NCBI RefSeq assembly: GCF_003172895.1
Contig: NZ_QGKL01000024.1
Coordinates: 25,395-89,394, forward strand
DNA length: 64,000 nucleotides
Source: Leucothrix arctica
GTDB lineage: Bacteria > Pseudomonadota > Gammaproteobacteria > Thiotrichales > Thiotrichaceae
Direction: 5' to 3'
Shown: piece after piece, positions 8,872 through 15,748 of the stretch
Numbering within the stretch: the stretch's first letter is position 1
Layout: the number at the start of each line of letters is the position of its first letter
Notes under the pieces: model-generated
Database searches by the model: none
Told to the model about the DNA's origin: nothing
What the model saw: only the letters and a program-made list of their open reading frames with translations
Program-made: the position numbers and the translations under genes

Positions 8872-9273
8872 GATGAGTCGTTTATCCTCCTTTTAGTCTT
8901 GCGAAACCGCTTTTCTGGCTCATTTAAAACGCTCAGAAAGCGGTTTCAGTAAATCATAAACATTTTACCAAAGCAATTGTTTGGTTATTGGTTTTAAGTA
9001 TTTTATTGGGTTTTATTACGCATTATCTATTTTATGTGGCTAATAAAAGAACGTATCATGCATGTAGGGCATCAGCCGTAAACCTATTTAGGGCTACGAT
9101 TTATAAACTAGTCGTTGATTTTTCGTAAGGTAAACTTTAGTTTTAATGTGCTATCTTGATTGATGATTGCGTCATTAGTGACTACTTATTCACGGTAGTT
9201 AAACGACTGATTTGCAATGATAGAAGGGCTTAATAATGAATAAATTATTAATCATAACTGGAGAACTTAACCC
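8872..9273. other. Divergent intergenic region lacI / gpgP
   Basis: 402 bases without a gene. The left part holds the two LacI-type operators. The middle is AT-rich and without clear structure. Close to gpgP is an 8-base perfect inverted repeat (TTAATAAT at 9230-9237 and ATTATTAA at 9244-9251), followed by the gpgP ribosome site (GGAG at 9260-9263). No sigma-54 (NtrC-type) promoter was seen, although glucosylglycerate is often made under nitrogen limitation. Confidence 0.5.
8902..8948. promoter_or_regulatory. Pair of LacI-type operators upstream of lacI
   Basis: Site A (8902-8915, CGAAACCGCTTTTC) and site B (8935-8948, AGAAAGCGGTTTCA) are the same word in opposite orientation, and both match the LacI/GalR-family pattern GAAAnCGnTTT. 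Their centres are 33 bases apart, about three helical turns. They lie just upstream of the lacI start, where a repressor would block the operon promoter. Confidence 0.65.
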
Positions 9274-10050
9274 ATGCGGAAAAACTATATAGTTTTTACC
9301 GATTTAGATGGTACGTTATTAGATCATCATAGTTACAGCCATGCACCTGCACAACCCGCCCTTAATTTACTTGAGTCGCTTGACGTACCCGTCATTTTGA
9401 ACTCAAGCAAAACTCTTCAAGAAATTGAGCATATAGCCTCAGGACTCCATCAGAGTTACCCTCGAATTGCTGAAAACGGCAGCCTAATAGCAAACCCCGA
9501 TACCGACACGGTTCACACTTTTGGTGGCGACTATGAGCGGATTTGTGAGGTGCTAGAAGGGTTGCGAACTCAGTACGGGTATCAATTTAAAGGCTTTCAT
9601 GACTGGACACCCGAGCAGCTTGCTAAAGATACGGGTCTACCATTAGACGCCGCTATTCGTGCCGGTGCACGAGAAGGTAGCGAGCCGATTAGATGGCTAG
9701 ACACTGACGATCGCTTAGAGCGCTTTCGTGAAAACCTAGCAGCGGAAGGTTTAACGCTTAACCGAGGTGGTCGTTATTGGCACGTCATGTGGCAAGCGGA
9801 TAAAGCGCAAGCCATGGAGTACCTCGTGAAAACCTACACGGTCGACAACCAGCGCCCTATCGTTATAGCGCTGGGTGATGGGCCCAATGATAAAAACATG
9901 TTGGCAGCAGCGGATATCGCCGTAATTGTTTACAACCCAGATGGTGTTGTTATTGACCTCCCTCATCGAGAAGGTCAGCAGGTTATCCGCACAACGTTAG
10001 CCGGCCCAAGCGGCTGGAACGAAGCGATACAACAAATTATAAATACGTAA
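9274..10050 (+). CDS. gpgP: Glucosyl-3-phosphoglycerate phosphatase (HAD-IIB, MPGP family)
   Basis: A 258-residue HAD-superfamily phosphatase of the mannosyl-3-phosphoglycerate phosphatase type. Motif I is FTDLDGTLLD (Asp10 nucleophile, Asp12), the cap region contains IAENGSLI, and motif IV is ALGDGPNDKNML. It is followed 25 bases later by gpgS on the same strand. In glucosylglycerate pathways of bacteria and methanogens this phosphatase removes the phosphate from glucosyl-3-phosphoglycerate, giving the compatible solute glucosylglycerate. Some homologues also act on mannosyl-3-phosphoglycerate; the gpgS partner argues for the glucosyl substrate. Cytoplasmic, without signal peptide. Confidence 0.88.
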   Translation: MRKNYIVFTDLDGTLLDHHSYSHAPAQPALNLLESLDVPVILNSSKTLQEIEHIASGLHQSYPRIAENGSLIANPDTDTVHTFGGDYERICEVLEGLRTQYGYQFKGFHDWTPEQLAKDTGLPLDAAIRAGAREGSEPIRWLDTDDRLERFRENLAAEGLTLNRGGRYWHVMWQADKAQAMEYLVKTYTVDNQRPIVIALGDGPNDKNMLAAADIAVIVYNPDGVVIDLPHREGQQVIRTTLAGPSGWNEAIQQIINT

Positions 10051-10075
10051 GTATTACACTAAGAGGAAGAGATTT

Positions 10076-11290
10076 ATGTCTGATTTTAAACAGACGGGTT
10101 CAATTACAACATTACATAAACTACCCGGCTATTCTTTAGAAAATATCGAAGATCAACTGCGTAAACACTCTAAGCGTAACCCGATGACACTGATTTTACC
10201 GTCACTGTTTTCGGAGCTAGAAGGCCCTGCATTACAGGGTATTTTGGACGAATTAAAGCATGCCGACTATATCAATGAGATTGTTATTGGACTGGATCAG
10301 GCAACGGAAGAGCAATTCCACTATGCGAAAGAATTTTTCTCATGCTTGCCGCAAAAAACAAAAATCCTTTGGAATGACGGGCCTAACCTTCGAGCGATTG
10401 CCGATGATTTGGAAGCGCGTGGTTTAGGGCCAAAAGAAGCAGGAAAGGGCCGTAACGTTTGGTATTGCTTGGGTTATATTTTGGCTGCCAATAACAGTAA
10501 AGCGGTTGCGTTGCATGACTGCGATATTCTGACGTATACCCGTGATATTCCTGCGCGTTTGTTCTACCCCATTGTTAACCCTGCGTTGGACTTTGAGTTT
10601 TGTAAGGGCTACTACACACGTGTAAATGATAAAGGCCAGTTGAGTGGTCGAGTGACTCGTTTGTTCGTACAGCCTTTGATTACCTCGCTAAAGAAGGTGT
10701 TGGGTAATACTGACTATCTTGATTATATGGACGCATTTCGTTATCCGTTGTCAGGTGAGTTTTCGTTTAGCACTGACTTGTTAAACATGATTCGTATACC
10801 AAGTGACTGGGGTCTGGAAGTCGGTATCTTGTCTGAGGCTTACCGTAACACCACGACACGCCGCATTTGTCAGGTAGATATTGCGGATAACTACGACCAT
10901 AAGCACCAAGAAATGGGTGAAGCTGACCGTCAAGATGGCTTGTCTCGAATGAGTTACGAGATCGCTAAAGCGGTGTTCCGTAAGTTAGGTACGGAAGGCA
11001 CGATTATGGATGGCGCGTTTTTCCGTGCACTGAAAGCGGTTTACCTGCGTGAAGCGTTGGATATGCTGGAGCGTTACGACGCAGATGCACACATGAACTG
11101 TTTGAATGTGGATATTCATGCGGAAGAAAATATCATTGAATTCTTCTCAGGCAGTATTTTGGATGCCGGTGAAAAGTACTTGGAAAGCCCACGTGAAACA
11201 CCGTTTATACCTAACTGGATGCGTGTGATTAGTGCTGAGCCTGATGTGCCAGAGCGTATTTTGGCTGCGGTTGAGTTGGATAATGCGTAG
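10076..11290 (+). CDS. gpgS: Glucosyl-3-phosphoglycerate synthase (GT81)
   Basis: A 404-residue retaining glycosyltransferase that moves glucose from an NDP-glucose donor to 3-phosphoglycerate. GT81 features are visible: PSLFSELEGPALQGILDEL near residue 42, GKGRNVWYCLGY (123), the metal-binding DCD triad (Asp148, Asp150), GRVTRLFVQPL and PLSGEFSFSTDLL, and IPSDWGLEVGILSE. The length matches GpgS of the Persephonella and methanogen type. It does not resemble GT55 mannosyl-3-phosphoglycerate synthases. A strong ribosome site (GAGGAAGAG) lies just upstream. It forms a two-gene operon with gpgP, closed by a strong terminator. Role: first step of compatible-solute synthesis, likely in salt or nitrogen stress. 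Confidence 0.92.
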   Translation: MSDFKQTGSITTLHKLPGYSLENIEDQLRKHSKRNPMTLILPSLFSELEGPALQGILDELKHADYINEIVIGLDQATEEQFHYAKEFFSCLPQKTKILWNDGPNLRAIADDLEARGLGPKEAGKGRNVWYCLGYILAANNSKAVALHDCDILTYTRDIPARLFYPIVNPALDFEFCKGYYTRVNDKGQLSGRVTRLFVQPLITSLKKVLGNTDYLDYMDAFRYPLSGEFSFSTDLLNMIRIPSDWGLEVGILSEAYRNTTTRRICQVDIADNYDHKHQEMGEADRQDGLSRMSYEIAKAVFRKLGTEGTIMDGAFFRALKAVYLREALDMLERYDADAHMNCLNVDIHAEENIIEFFSGSILDAGEKYLESPRETPFIPNWMRVISAEPDVPERILAAVELDNA

Positions 11291-11315
11291 TTAGATAAGC
11301 GTTTGGGTTTAATGG

Positions 11316-11339
11316 AAGAGCCGCTTTTTAGCGGCTCTT
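11316..11339 (+). terminator. Rho-independent terminator after gpgS
   Basis: A perfect 10-base stem (AAGAGCCGCT / AGCGGCTCTT) with a TTTT loop, followed by a T-rich stretch, 26 bases after the gpgS stop codon. Confidence 0.9.
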
Positions 11340-11713
11340 TTGTGTTTGGGGTGCTTTTGTTATCTAAAAGAGCCGTCTAAGTCTCACAAGGCGGAGCAAC
11401 ACTGGAGTATCCAACCGGGAGAAGCGCAGTAAGTGAAAAGCGGAACGACAAACCTCCACCGCCGACGTTTAACAGGCGCTGGCGGTCTGTGACTGTGGAA
11501 CGCGAAAGTATCGGAACGTCAGGGCCGAAGTGCAGGATCTAAACTCGATATAACAACTTCGCATAATCGGTGTTATGTAACGCTTACCCAGACCACCTCA
11601 TTACAGAATCCAAACTCGGTACAAGTTTCTTCTGATCACCATATTTAGCGGGACGACATCCCCACTCAACCACCCAGTACAAGTAAATCTAATGAGTTTG
11701 GAGAAAATAAAAC
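11340..11713. other. Gene-free, partly GC-rich region at left edge of accessory island
   Basis: No convincing coding frame. The first ~190 bases are richer in GC than the surroundings. They are followed by the dif-like site and by an imperfect repeat: AAACTCGATATAACAACTTC at 11541-11560 resembles CAAACTCGGTACAAGTTTCT at 11611-11630. This may be the junction of an integrated element or a decayed gene. I recognise no known RNA. Confidence 0.35.
11556..11583 (+). other. XerC/XerD dif-like recombination site
   Basis: A candidate 28-base site: XerC-type arm ACTTCGCATAA, 6-base centre TCGGTG, XerD-type arm TTATGTAACGC. The left arm matches the arm seen in plasmid pdif and chromosomal dif sites. 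The right arm matches the consensus TTATGTTAAAT well only in its inner bases. It stands at the start of the accessory island, just before hicAB. Confidence 0.4.
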
Positions 11714-11763
11714 ATAACCCCAGGGTTATTTTTGTTGACATTATATAACCCTAGGGTTATTAT
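11714..11763 (+). promoter_or_regulatory. hicAB promoter with two palindromic operators
   Basis: The -35 box TTGACA (11735-11740) and -10 box TATTAT (11758-11763) are 17 bases apart. Operator 2 (ATAACCCTAGGGTTAT, 11745-11760) is a perfect 16-base palindrome between and partly over the boxes. Operator 1 (ATAACCCCAGGGTTAT, 11714-11729) lies 31 bases upstream centre to centre, on the same helix face. This is the arrangement expected for autorepression by HicB or HicA-HicB. Confidence 0.8.
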
Positions 11764-11826
11764 AGACCCCATTATTAATATATATAGAGGTTCGTAATTG
11801 GCGAAGCAATAAAAGAGGGGAAGTAG

Positions 11827-12006
11827 TTGAAAAGCAAAGACGTTATAAAAAGTATAGAAACAGAAGGGTGGGTGCTGGTAAGAACTAAAGGAAGCCATCA
11901 TCAATTTAAACATCCAGATAGACCAGGATTAGTGACCGTTCCTCATCCCAAGACAGATTTACCGAGAGGAACGGTTAAAAGCATAATGAGACAAGCGGGA
12001 CTATAA
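11827..12006 (+). CDS. hicA: HicA toxin (mRNA interferase), TTG start
   Basis: A 59-residue protein starting with TTG at 11827, six bases after a strong AGAGGGG ribosome site. It reads (M)KSKDVIKSIETEGWVLVR, then TKGSHHQFKHPDRPG, VTVPHPKTDLPRGTVKSI and MRQAGL. This is the full HicA double-stranded-RNA-binding-like fold, with the catalytic histidine in GSHHQF. HicA cleaves mRNA and is neutralised by HicB. The gene is easily missed because it is short and lacks ATG. It precedes hicB by 77 bases, the usual hicA-hicB order, under a promoter with two palindromic operators. Confidence 0.93.
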   Translation: MKSKDVIKSIETEGWVLVRTKGSHHQFKHPDRPGLVTVPHPKTDLPRGTVKSIMRQAGL

Positions 12007-12083
12007 TAGTCCTGTAGATACTATAGAAATGAGCTGGAGGGGAGGCATCCCCTCCAAGGACTTGTTTAAAATAAAGGATTAAG

Positions 12084-12485
12084 ATGCGATACCCAGTAGT
12101 TTTACATAAAGATATAGATAGCGATTTTGGTATAGCTGCACCTGATATACCTGGTTGCTTTTCTGCAGGTTCAACAGTAGATGAGGCTATAAATAATTTG
12201 CGTGAGGCTATTGATTGCCACTTAGAATTATTAGCTGAAGATGGCAATTTGGCACCACCGGCCTCCACCGTTGATCTACATATATCAGACCCTGACTATG
12301 ACAATGGTATTTGGGCTTATGTTGATATTGATGTAACTCCTTACCTCGGAAAATCTGAAAAAGTAAACGTTTCTTTGCCAGCGTTGCTAATCAAGCAAAT
12401 TGATGGTTTAGTCAGTGACGGTAAGGCTAAGAGCAGGTCTGCTTATCTAGCTGAATCTGCGGTGATCAATATATCAACCGGTTAA
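12084..12485 (+). CDS. hicB: HicB antitoxin with C-terminal DNA-binding domain
   Basis: A 133-residue antitoxin. The N-terminal HicB domain shows MRYPVVLHKD, DFGIAAPDIPGCFSAGST and EAINNLREAIDCHLELL. The C-terminal part (VNVSLPALLIKQIDGLV, then SRSAYLAESAVINI) has the look of a ribbon-helix-helix DNA-binding domain. It should neutralise HicA by direct binding and repress the operon at the AACCCnnGGGTT palindromes. A good AAAGGA ribosome site precedes the ATG. A strong terminator follows. Confidence 0.93.
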   Translation: MRYPVVLHKDIDSDFGIAAPDIPGCFSAGSTVDEAINNLREAIDCHLELLAEDGNLAPPASTVDLHISDPDYDNGIWAYVDIDVTPYLGKSEKVNVSLPALLIKQIDGLVSDGKAKSRSAYLAESAVINISTG

Positions 12486-12510
12486 ACTACAACTTCTTCC
12501 TTTAGTAACA

Positions 12511-12537
12511 AAAAAACCAGCATATTGCTGGTTTTTT
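12511..12537 (+). terminator. Rho-independent terminator after hicB
   Basis: A perfect 12-base stem AAAAAACCAGCA / TGCTGGTTTTTT with a 3-base loop, 25 bases after the hicB stop. A-rich and T-rich flanks make it work in both directions. Confidence 0.9.
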
Positions 12538-12798
12538 CTGTGTGTGGTTTTTAAATAACTCTATTTAGACTTGATTCGGGGTCTAAAAAAGACTCCAAAT
12601 ACATTGTTGTTTCAGTATTCAACGCATCAATCAATAGGGTTATTGTAGACGTTTCAAAAAACGTATTGGCCCTGAAAAACACCTACTAGGATCAGATTAA
12701 GTAGTCAAAGAAACGATACCGAGGAATGCTGCGCAGCGTTACTTTTGATCAGCCTCTATATTTATGAACCTAAAGTTCTGATCATGTAATAAGAAGCT
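12538..12798. other. AT-rich spacer between hicAB and XRE gene
   Basis: No gene seen. It holds TAGGGTTATTGTAGAC (12635-12650), a 15-of-16 match to the end of the hicAB operator/promoter (11752-11767), and a small GCTGCGCAGC palindrome near 12728. The match could be a remnant of a duplicated flank of the toxin-antitoxin cassette. Confidence 0.35.
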
Positions 12799-13569
12799 TT
12801 AGCTAAATAGAGATTTAATGTGTTCCTTCGGGGGTTCTTTCGACATTATGGAAATGTACTCTTTATGAGACAAGTCTAAGTAGTAATAGGAGTGTTTACC
12901 TCCCAGCTTGATGCTTCCCCATCCAGAGTCGAACACATGTAAACACTTGAAGGTTACTCTATTTCTTTTAAGCCAGCTTTCTTCGCCTAGGTATATATCC
13001 GCCTTTTGGGCAATGATATAAGACTTTGGAGGAGTCCCTTCTAAGTAGAATAATACGTTATCGTATACTCTCCCAGTAACTCCTTCTTTTGAATAGTTAT
13101 CTAAGTAGATTGGAGATGCTAGCAATGGTCTTATTTTGCCACCTTGCCCAAGCCAATTTTTTGATTTTTGAATTAGTGGAAGTGTTATCGATGAAGATTT
13201 TGTGCTGTAAATGTAGTCTAGAGTTCTAGCAAAGCTATCAAGAGTAAGGATGATGTTTTTTTCTTCGGGATCTAATTTTACGACTCGTATATCTTCTCTT
13301 AAGTTGGAGAAATCCTCATCACTCATGAAGGCTTCATGGTTCTGATCACCATTTAGAACCCATTTGGGATTAAGTCCAAATTTTTCTTTTAGTAGTTTTA
13401 ATGTCTTTTCTGAAGGGGCTTTAGTTCTACCATTGGTGAGCTGTGTTAGAGCAGAAGGTGTTATTTCAAGTTCTTCAGCTATTTGCTTTTTGCTTTTTTT
13501 GGTTCGACTATTGATCACAAGGACTGCATAAGCCATTCTTTCGCAGATTAATTCAAACATGTCACTCAC
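12799..13569 (-). CDS. XRE-family helix-turn-helix regulator with unrecognised C-terminal domain
   Basis: A 256-residue protein. The N-terminal Cro/CI-type helix-turn-helix spans about residues 24-62 (KKQIAEELEITPSALTQLTN, then SEKTLKLLKEKFGLNPKWV). The remaining ~190 residues show no LexA/CI S24 protease pattern that I can see (no clear Ser-Lys dyad) and are not recognised. The protein could be a phage- or element-derived repressor, or the sensor of a small regulatory unit. A perfect palindrome sits 13 bases upstream of its start codon and is the likely autoregulatory operator. It is transcribed towards hicAB and alone on its strand. Confidence 0.75.
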   Translation of the reverse strand: MSDMFELICERMAYAVLVINSRTKKSKKQIAEELEITPSALTQLTNGRTKAPSEKTLKLLKEKFGLNPKWVLNGDQNHEAFMSDEDFSNLREDIRVVKLDPEEKNIILTLDSFARTLDYIYSTKSSSITLPLIQKSKNWLGQGGKIRPLLASPIYLDNYSKEGVTGRVYDNVLFYLEGTPPKSYIIAQKADIYLGEESWLKRNRVTFKCLHVFDSGWGSIKLGGKHSYYYLDLSHKEYISIMSKEPPKEHIKSLFS

Positions 13570-13581
13570 CAGTTAATTATC

Positions 13582-13597
13582 ACTTAATAAATTAAGT
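13582..13597. promoter_or_regulatory. Palindromic operator upstream of XRE gene
   Basis: ACTTAAT-AA-ATTAAGT, perfect 7-base arms, 13 bases upstream of the XRE start codon. Its position and symmetry fit autorepression by the XRE protein. Confidence 0.55.
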
Positions 13598-13994
13598 ATA
13601 AAATAAGTAGATATTTTACGCAACTGTTGAGAGTATTGGATAGATAGCACGACCCCCAATAGAGTCCTATTTAGGGTACAGCCTAATTAGAGGAATTGTT
13701 GTTGCCTGAAACAAGTCTAACTAAGGTCGTATCGCTGGATTTTAGAGGGTATTCTAAAAACACTTAGAGGCTATTTATAGACTGTATTCTATTCCATGAC
13801 ATAGAGTACAGTGGTGTGTTTCAAGTCCATTAAATCGTGACATATTAATTAATATACGCCTAGCTATCTACGAATCGGCTTAGTAGAAAAACCGCAATAA
13901 GACTGATGTGAGTAAAGTTCCAATATTTTTCTCTTTATCCGCTTTATAATAGAGATAAATGGCATTTAAAATGCTTGCATTAAAACAGATTTTT
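13598..13994. other. AT-rich divergent intergenic region
   Basis: About 400 bases with no gene found. A TATAAT hexamer occurs near 13945 on the plus strand, and an inverted repeat GCATTT-A-AAATGC lies near 13962-13974. Both probably belong to the promoter of the winged-helix/nucleotidyltransferase pair. Nothing else is recognised. Confidence 0.35.
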
Positions 13995-14038
13995 CTCAAT
14001 ACTTGTCCTAAGTCCCGGGACTCGGGACAAGTGTTGAG
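13995..14038 (+). promoter_or_regulatory. 44-bp near-perfect palindrome overlapping the ribosome site
   Basis: It is centred on CCCGGG (14014-14019). Nineteen of 22 base pairs are symmetric; mismatches are at 14009/14024, 14010/14023 and 14000/14033. The core repeats are ACTTGTCC...GGACAAGT-like and AGTCCCGGGACT. The right arm ends inside GAGGTG, the ribosome site of the 14047 gene. It could be a DNA operator for the 14047 product or an mRNA hairpin that hides the ribosome site. Confidence 0.7.
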
Positions 14039-14046
14039 GTGAAAAT

Positions 14047-14700
14047 ATGAAATGTCAAGACATCGGGGTACTCCTGAAGCTGGTTTCCTTGCACGAACAA
14101 GAGAACAGTATCGATCAATACCGAGAAAGAAGAAATTGGCCTCATGATTGGGGCGATTGGGATGACTCTAATAACCCGCTGAACCTGCCCGAAATGAATC
14201 TATATAGAGATAGGGGATATATTACGACACGTTACACTGCTCGAGCTTTGGAGGAGGAAACTCACATAAGCAAATCTCAGATTAACTTGTCAATAAATCG
14301 GTGTTATGACGTTGGATTACTAAGAAGAGACCGACATTCTGACATTCCACGCGTAAACATACGGGCGTTATTTGATTTTATCGTCTATGGCCTAAAATAT
14401 GTTTTTCCAGCAAAACCCGGGGAAATAACGCGTGGCATTGCAACTGCATTTGCTGCCCCTGTGTTAAGGGAGAAACTCATGAGTGCTGGTGAGTTTTCAC
14501 TAGTTTGGCCGGATGCACGGGGAAATACTAAAGGCCAAGCAATTCAGCCATTATTCAAATCTGCAACATTTGCTGTTCGGCAAGACCCAAAAATGTATGC
14601 CCTGCTAGCATTAGTTGATGCCATACGTGTTGGTCATCCTCGGGAAGCTAATTTGGCTATTGAAATACTCAGTAAAGAATTAGGTGTAGAACAACGATGA
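14047..14700 (+). CDS. Winged-helix-type regulator or antitoxin paired with nucleotidyltransferase
   Basis: A 217-residue protein not assigned to a named family with certainty. Residues ~60-95 look like a MarR-type winged helix (RYTARALEEETHISKSQINL, SINRCYDVGLLRRDR). A C-terminal helical region (YALLALVDAIRVGHPREANL) may contact the partner. The ATG follows a GAGGTG ribosome site embedded in the arm of a large palindrome. Its stop overlaps the start of the nucleotidyltransferase gene by four bases (ATGA), so both are translated together. By analogy with AbiE-type modules it may be the DNA-binding antitoxin of the pair; this is inferred from layout, not from clear homology. Confidence 0.6.
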   Translation: MKCQDIGVLLKLVSLHEQENSIDQYRERRNWPHDWGDWDDSNNPLNLPEMNLYRDRGYITTRYTARALEEETHISKSQINLSINRCYDVGLLRRDRHSDIPRVNIRALFDFIVYGLKYVFPAKPGEITRGIATAFAAPVLREKLMSAGEFSLVWPDARGNTKGQAIQPLFKSATFAVRQDPKMYALLALVDAIRVGHPREANLAIEILSKELGVEQR

Positions 14701-15401
14701 CTATTTTATCCGAATTGCAAGGAATGCTGGAAGCGGTCGCGGGCGCATTGGGTCCTGAACTATGTCAGCAGATGACTTTTGTCGGCGGTTGTACCACAGG
14801 TCTTCTACTGACTGATGATTTCACCAAAGAAGGTGTACGCTACACCGATGATGTTGATCTCATTGTTAATACTATCGGCTATGCTGGATTTCATAAACTG
14901 CAGCAAGACCTCATGGAAAAGGGATTCACGATACCAGAGCCAGGGTTTACTGAGGCAACACCGATCTGCGCTATGATGTTGGGAGATTTACGTGTTGATT
15001 TCATGCCAGATGATGAAAATGTACTAGGCTTTACTAACCGTTGGTATACAGCTGCTACACAAACAGCCACCCTATATCATCTGACAAAAGAGATGAAAAT
15101 CAGGCTAGTGACTCCTGTCTACTTCTTAGCAACTAAGTTAGAAGCGTATCACGGTAGAGGAAATGGTGATGCGCTGTCTAGCCGCGATATTGAAGATATT
15201 CTTACATTAGTTGATGGTAGTGAAGATCTTTTAGAGGAAGTAGAACAGGCAGAAAGTGAAGTACGAGCCTATATTGCCAGTAACCTTGAAACCTTGCTAA
15301 AAGACAGCAATTTTGAAAATGCTGTCTATAGTCAGTCTAGAGGAGACCGTGATCGTGCAGACCTTATATTTGAACGTCTAGAAGCGTTATCCTCCTGCTA
15401 G
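14697..15401 (+). CDS. AbiEii-like nucleotidyltransferase, candidate toxin
   Basis: A 234-residue protein with nucleotidyltransferase marks: a glycine motif FVGGCTTGLLLTDD (residues 28-41), the acidic motif RYTDDVDLIV (Asp52, Asp54), a third acid in LRVDFMP (Asp101), and the C-terminal block ATKLEAYHGRGNGDALSSRD (from 145), shared with AbiEii/AbiGii and DUF1814-type enzymes. Members of that group act as toxins that modify tRNA or other targets with nucleotides. It is translationally coupled to the winged-helix gene before it. Likely a toxin-antitoxin or phage-defence unit. The target and whether it is really toxic are unknown. Cytoplasmic. Confidence 0.72.
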   Translation: MTILSELQGMLEAVAGALGPELCQQMTFVGGCTTGLLLTDDFTKEGVRYTDDVDLIVNTIGYAGFHKLQQDLMEKGFTIPEPGFTEATPICAMMLGDLRVDFMPDDENVLGFTNRWYTAATQTATLYHLTKEMKIRLVTPVYFLATKLEAYHGRGNGDALSSRDIEDILTLVDGSEDLLEEVEQAESEVRAYIASNLETLLKDSNFENAVYSQSRGDRDRADLIFERLEALSSC

Positions 15402-15748
15402 GCTTTTAAATTTATGGGTCTATCTGCATAAAGGTACGTAACCCACCACAGTATTTTGCTACATCGCCGCTATAGCTAGCTCCTGACCGTTTTAGGAATA
15501 CAGGATTCTATCCCTTATGTGCTTCAGTAACGTAAGGGATATCCCTTTAACCACACAAGCCTCTGGCAATACTCCTACAGAAAGCTGTTCCAAACGCATA
15601 AAAACACGACCTAAATCATGATTAAGGTCGAACCAGCAACATATTCCGTTAATTATAGCTCCTGAAGAAGCGAGACCCTGAGGTCGGTACATTAGTAAAA
15701 GAGTACTACAGTCAGCGTCGTAATCCCCGAGTTTATCTAGCTAAAATA
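15402..15748. other. Gene-free spacer in accessory island
   Basis: No supported gene. A 66-codon minus-strand frame (15492-15692) exists, but it matches no family I know and has no good ribosome site. No clear terminator or repeat was seen. Confidence 0.35.

Noticed and set aside
8872..9273. Sigma-54/NtrC promoter for gpgP
   Set aside because: No GG-N10-GC type element with proper flanks was found, though nitrogen control would be plausible biologically.
11541..11583. Integron attC-like site around TAACAAC...GTTATGT
   Set aside because: The core GTTRRRY rule is not met and no long imperfect stem with the usual inner boxes is visible; the dif-like reading fits better. No integrase gene is present.
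12799..13569. Prophage CI repressor as sign of an integrated phage
   Set aside because: No integrase, structural or lysis gene is present nearby; a single XRE gene is not enough to call a prophage.
15492..15692. 66-codon minus-strand frame in the island spacer
   Set aside because: No recognisable domain, no ribosome site and rich in rare-looking residues; not supported as a gene.
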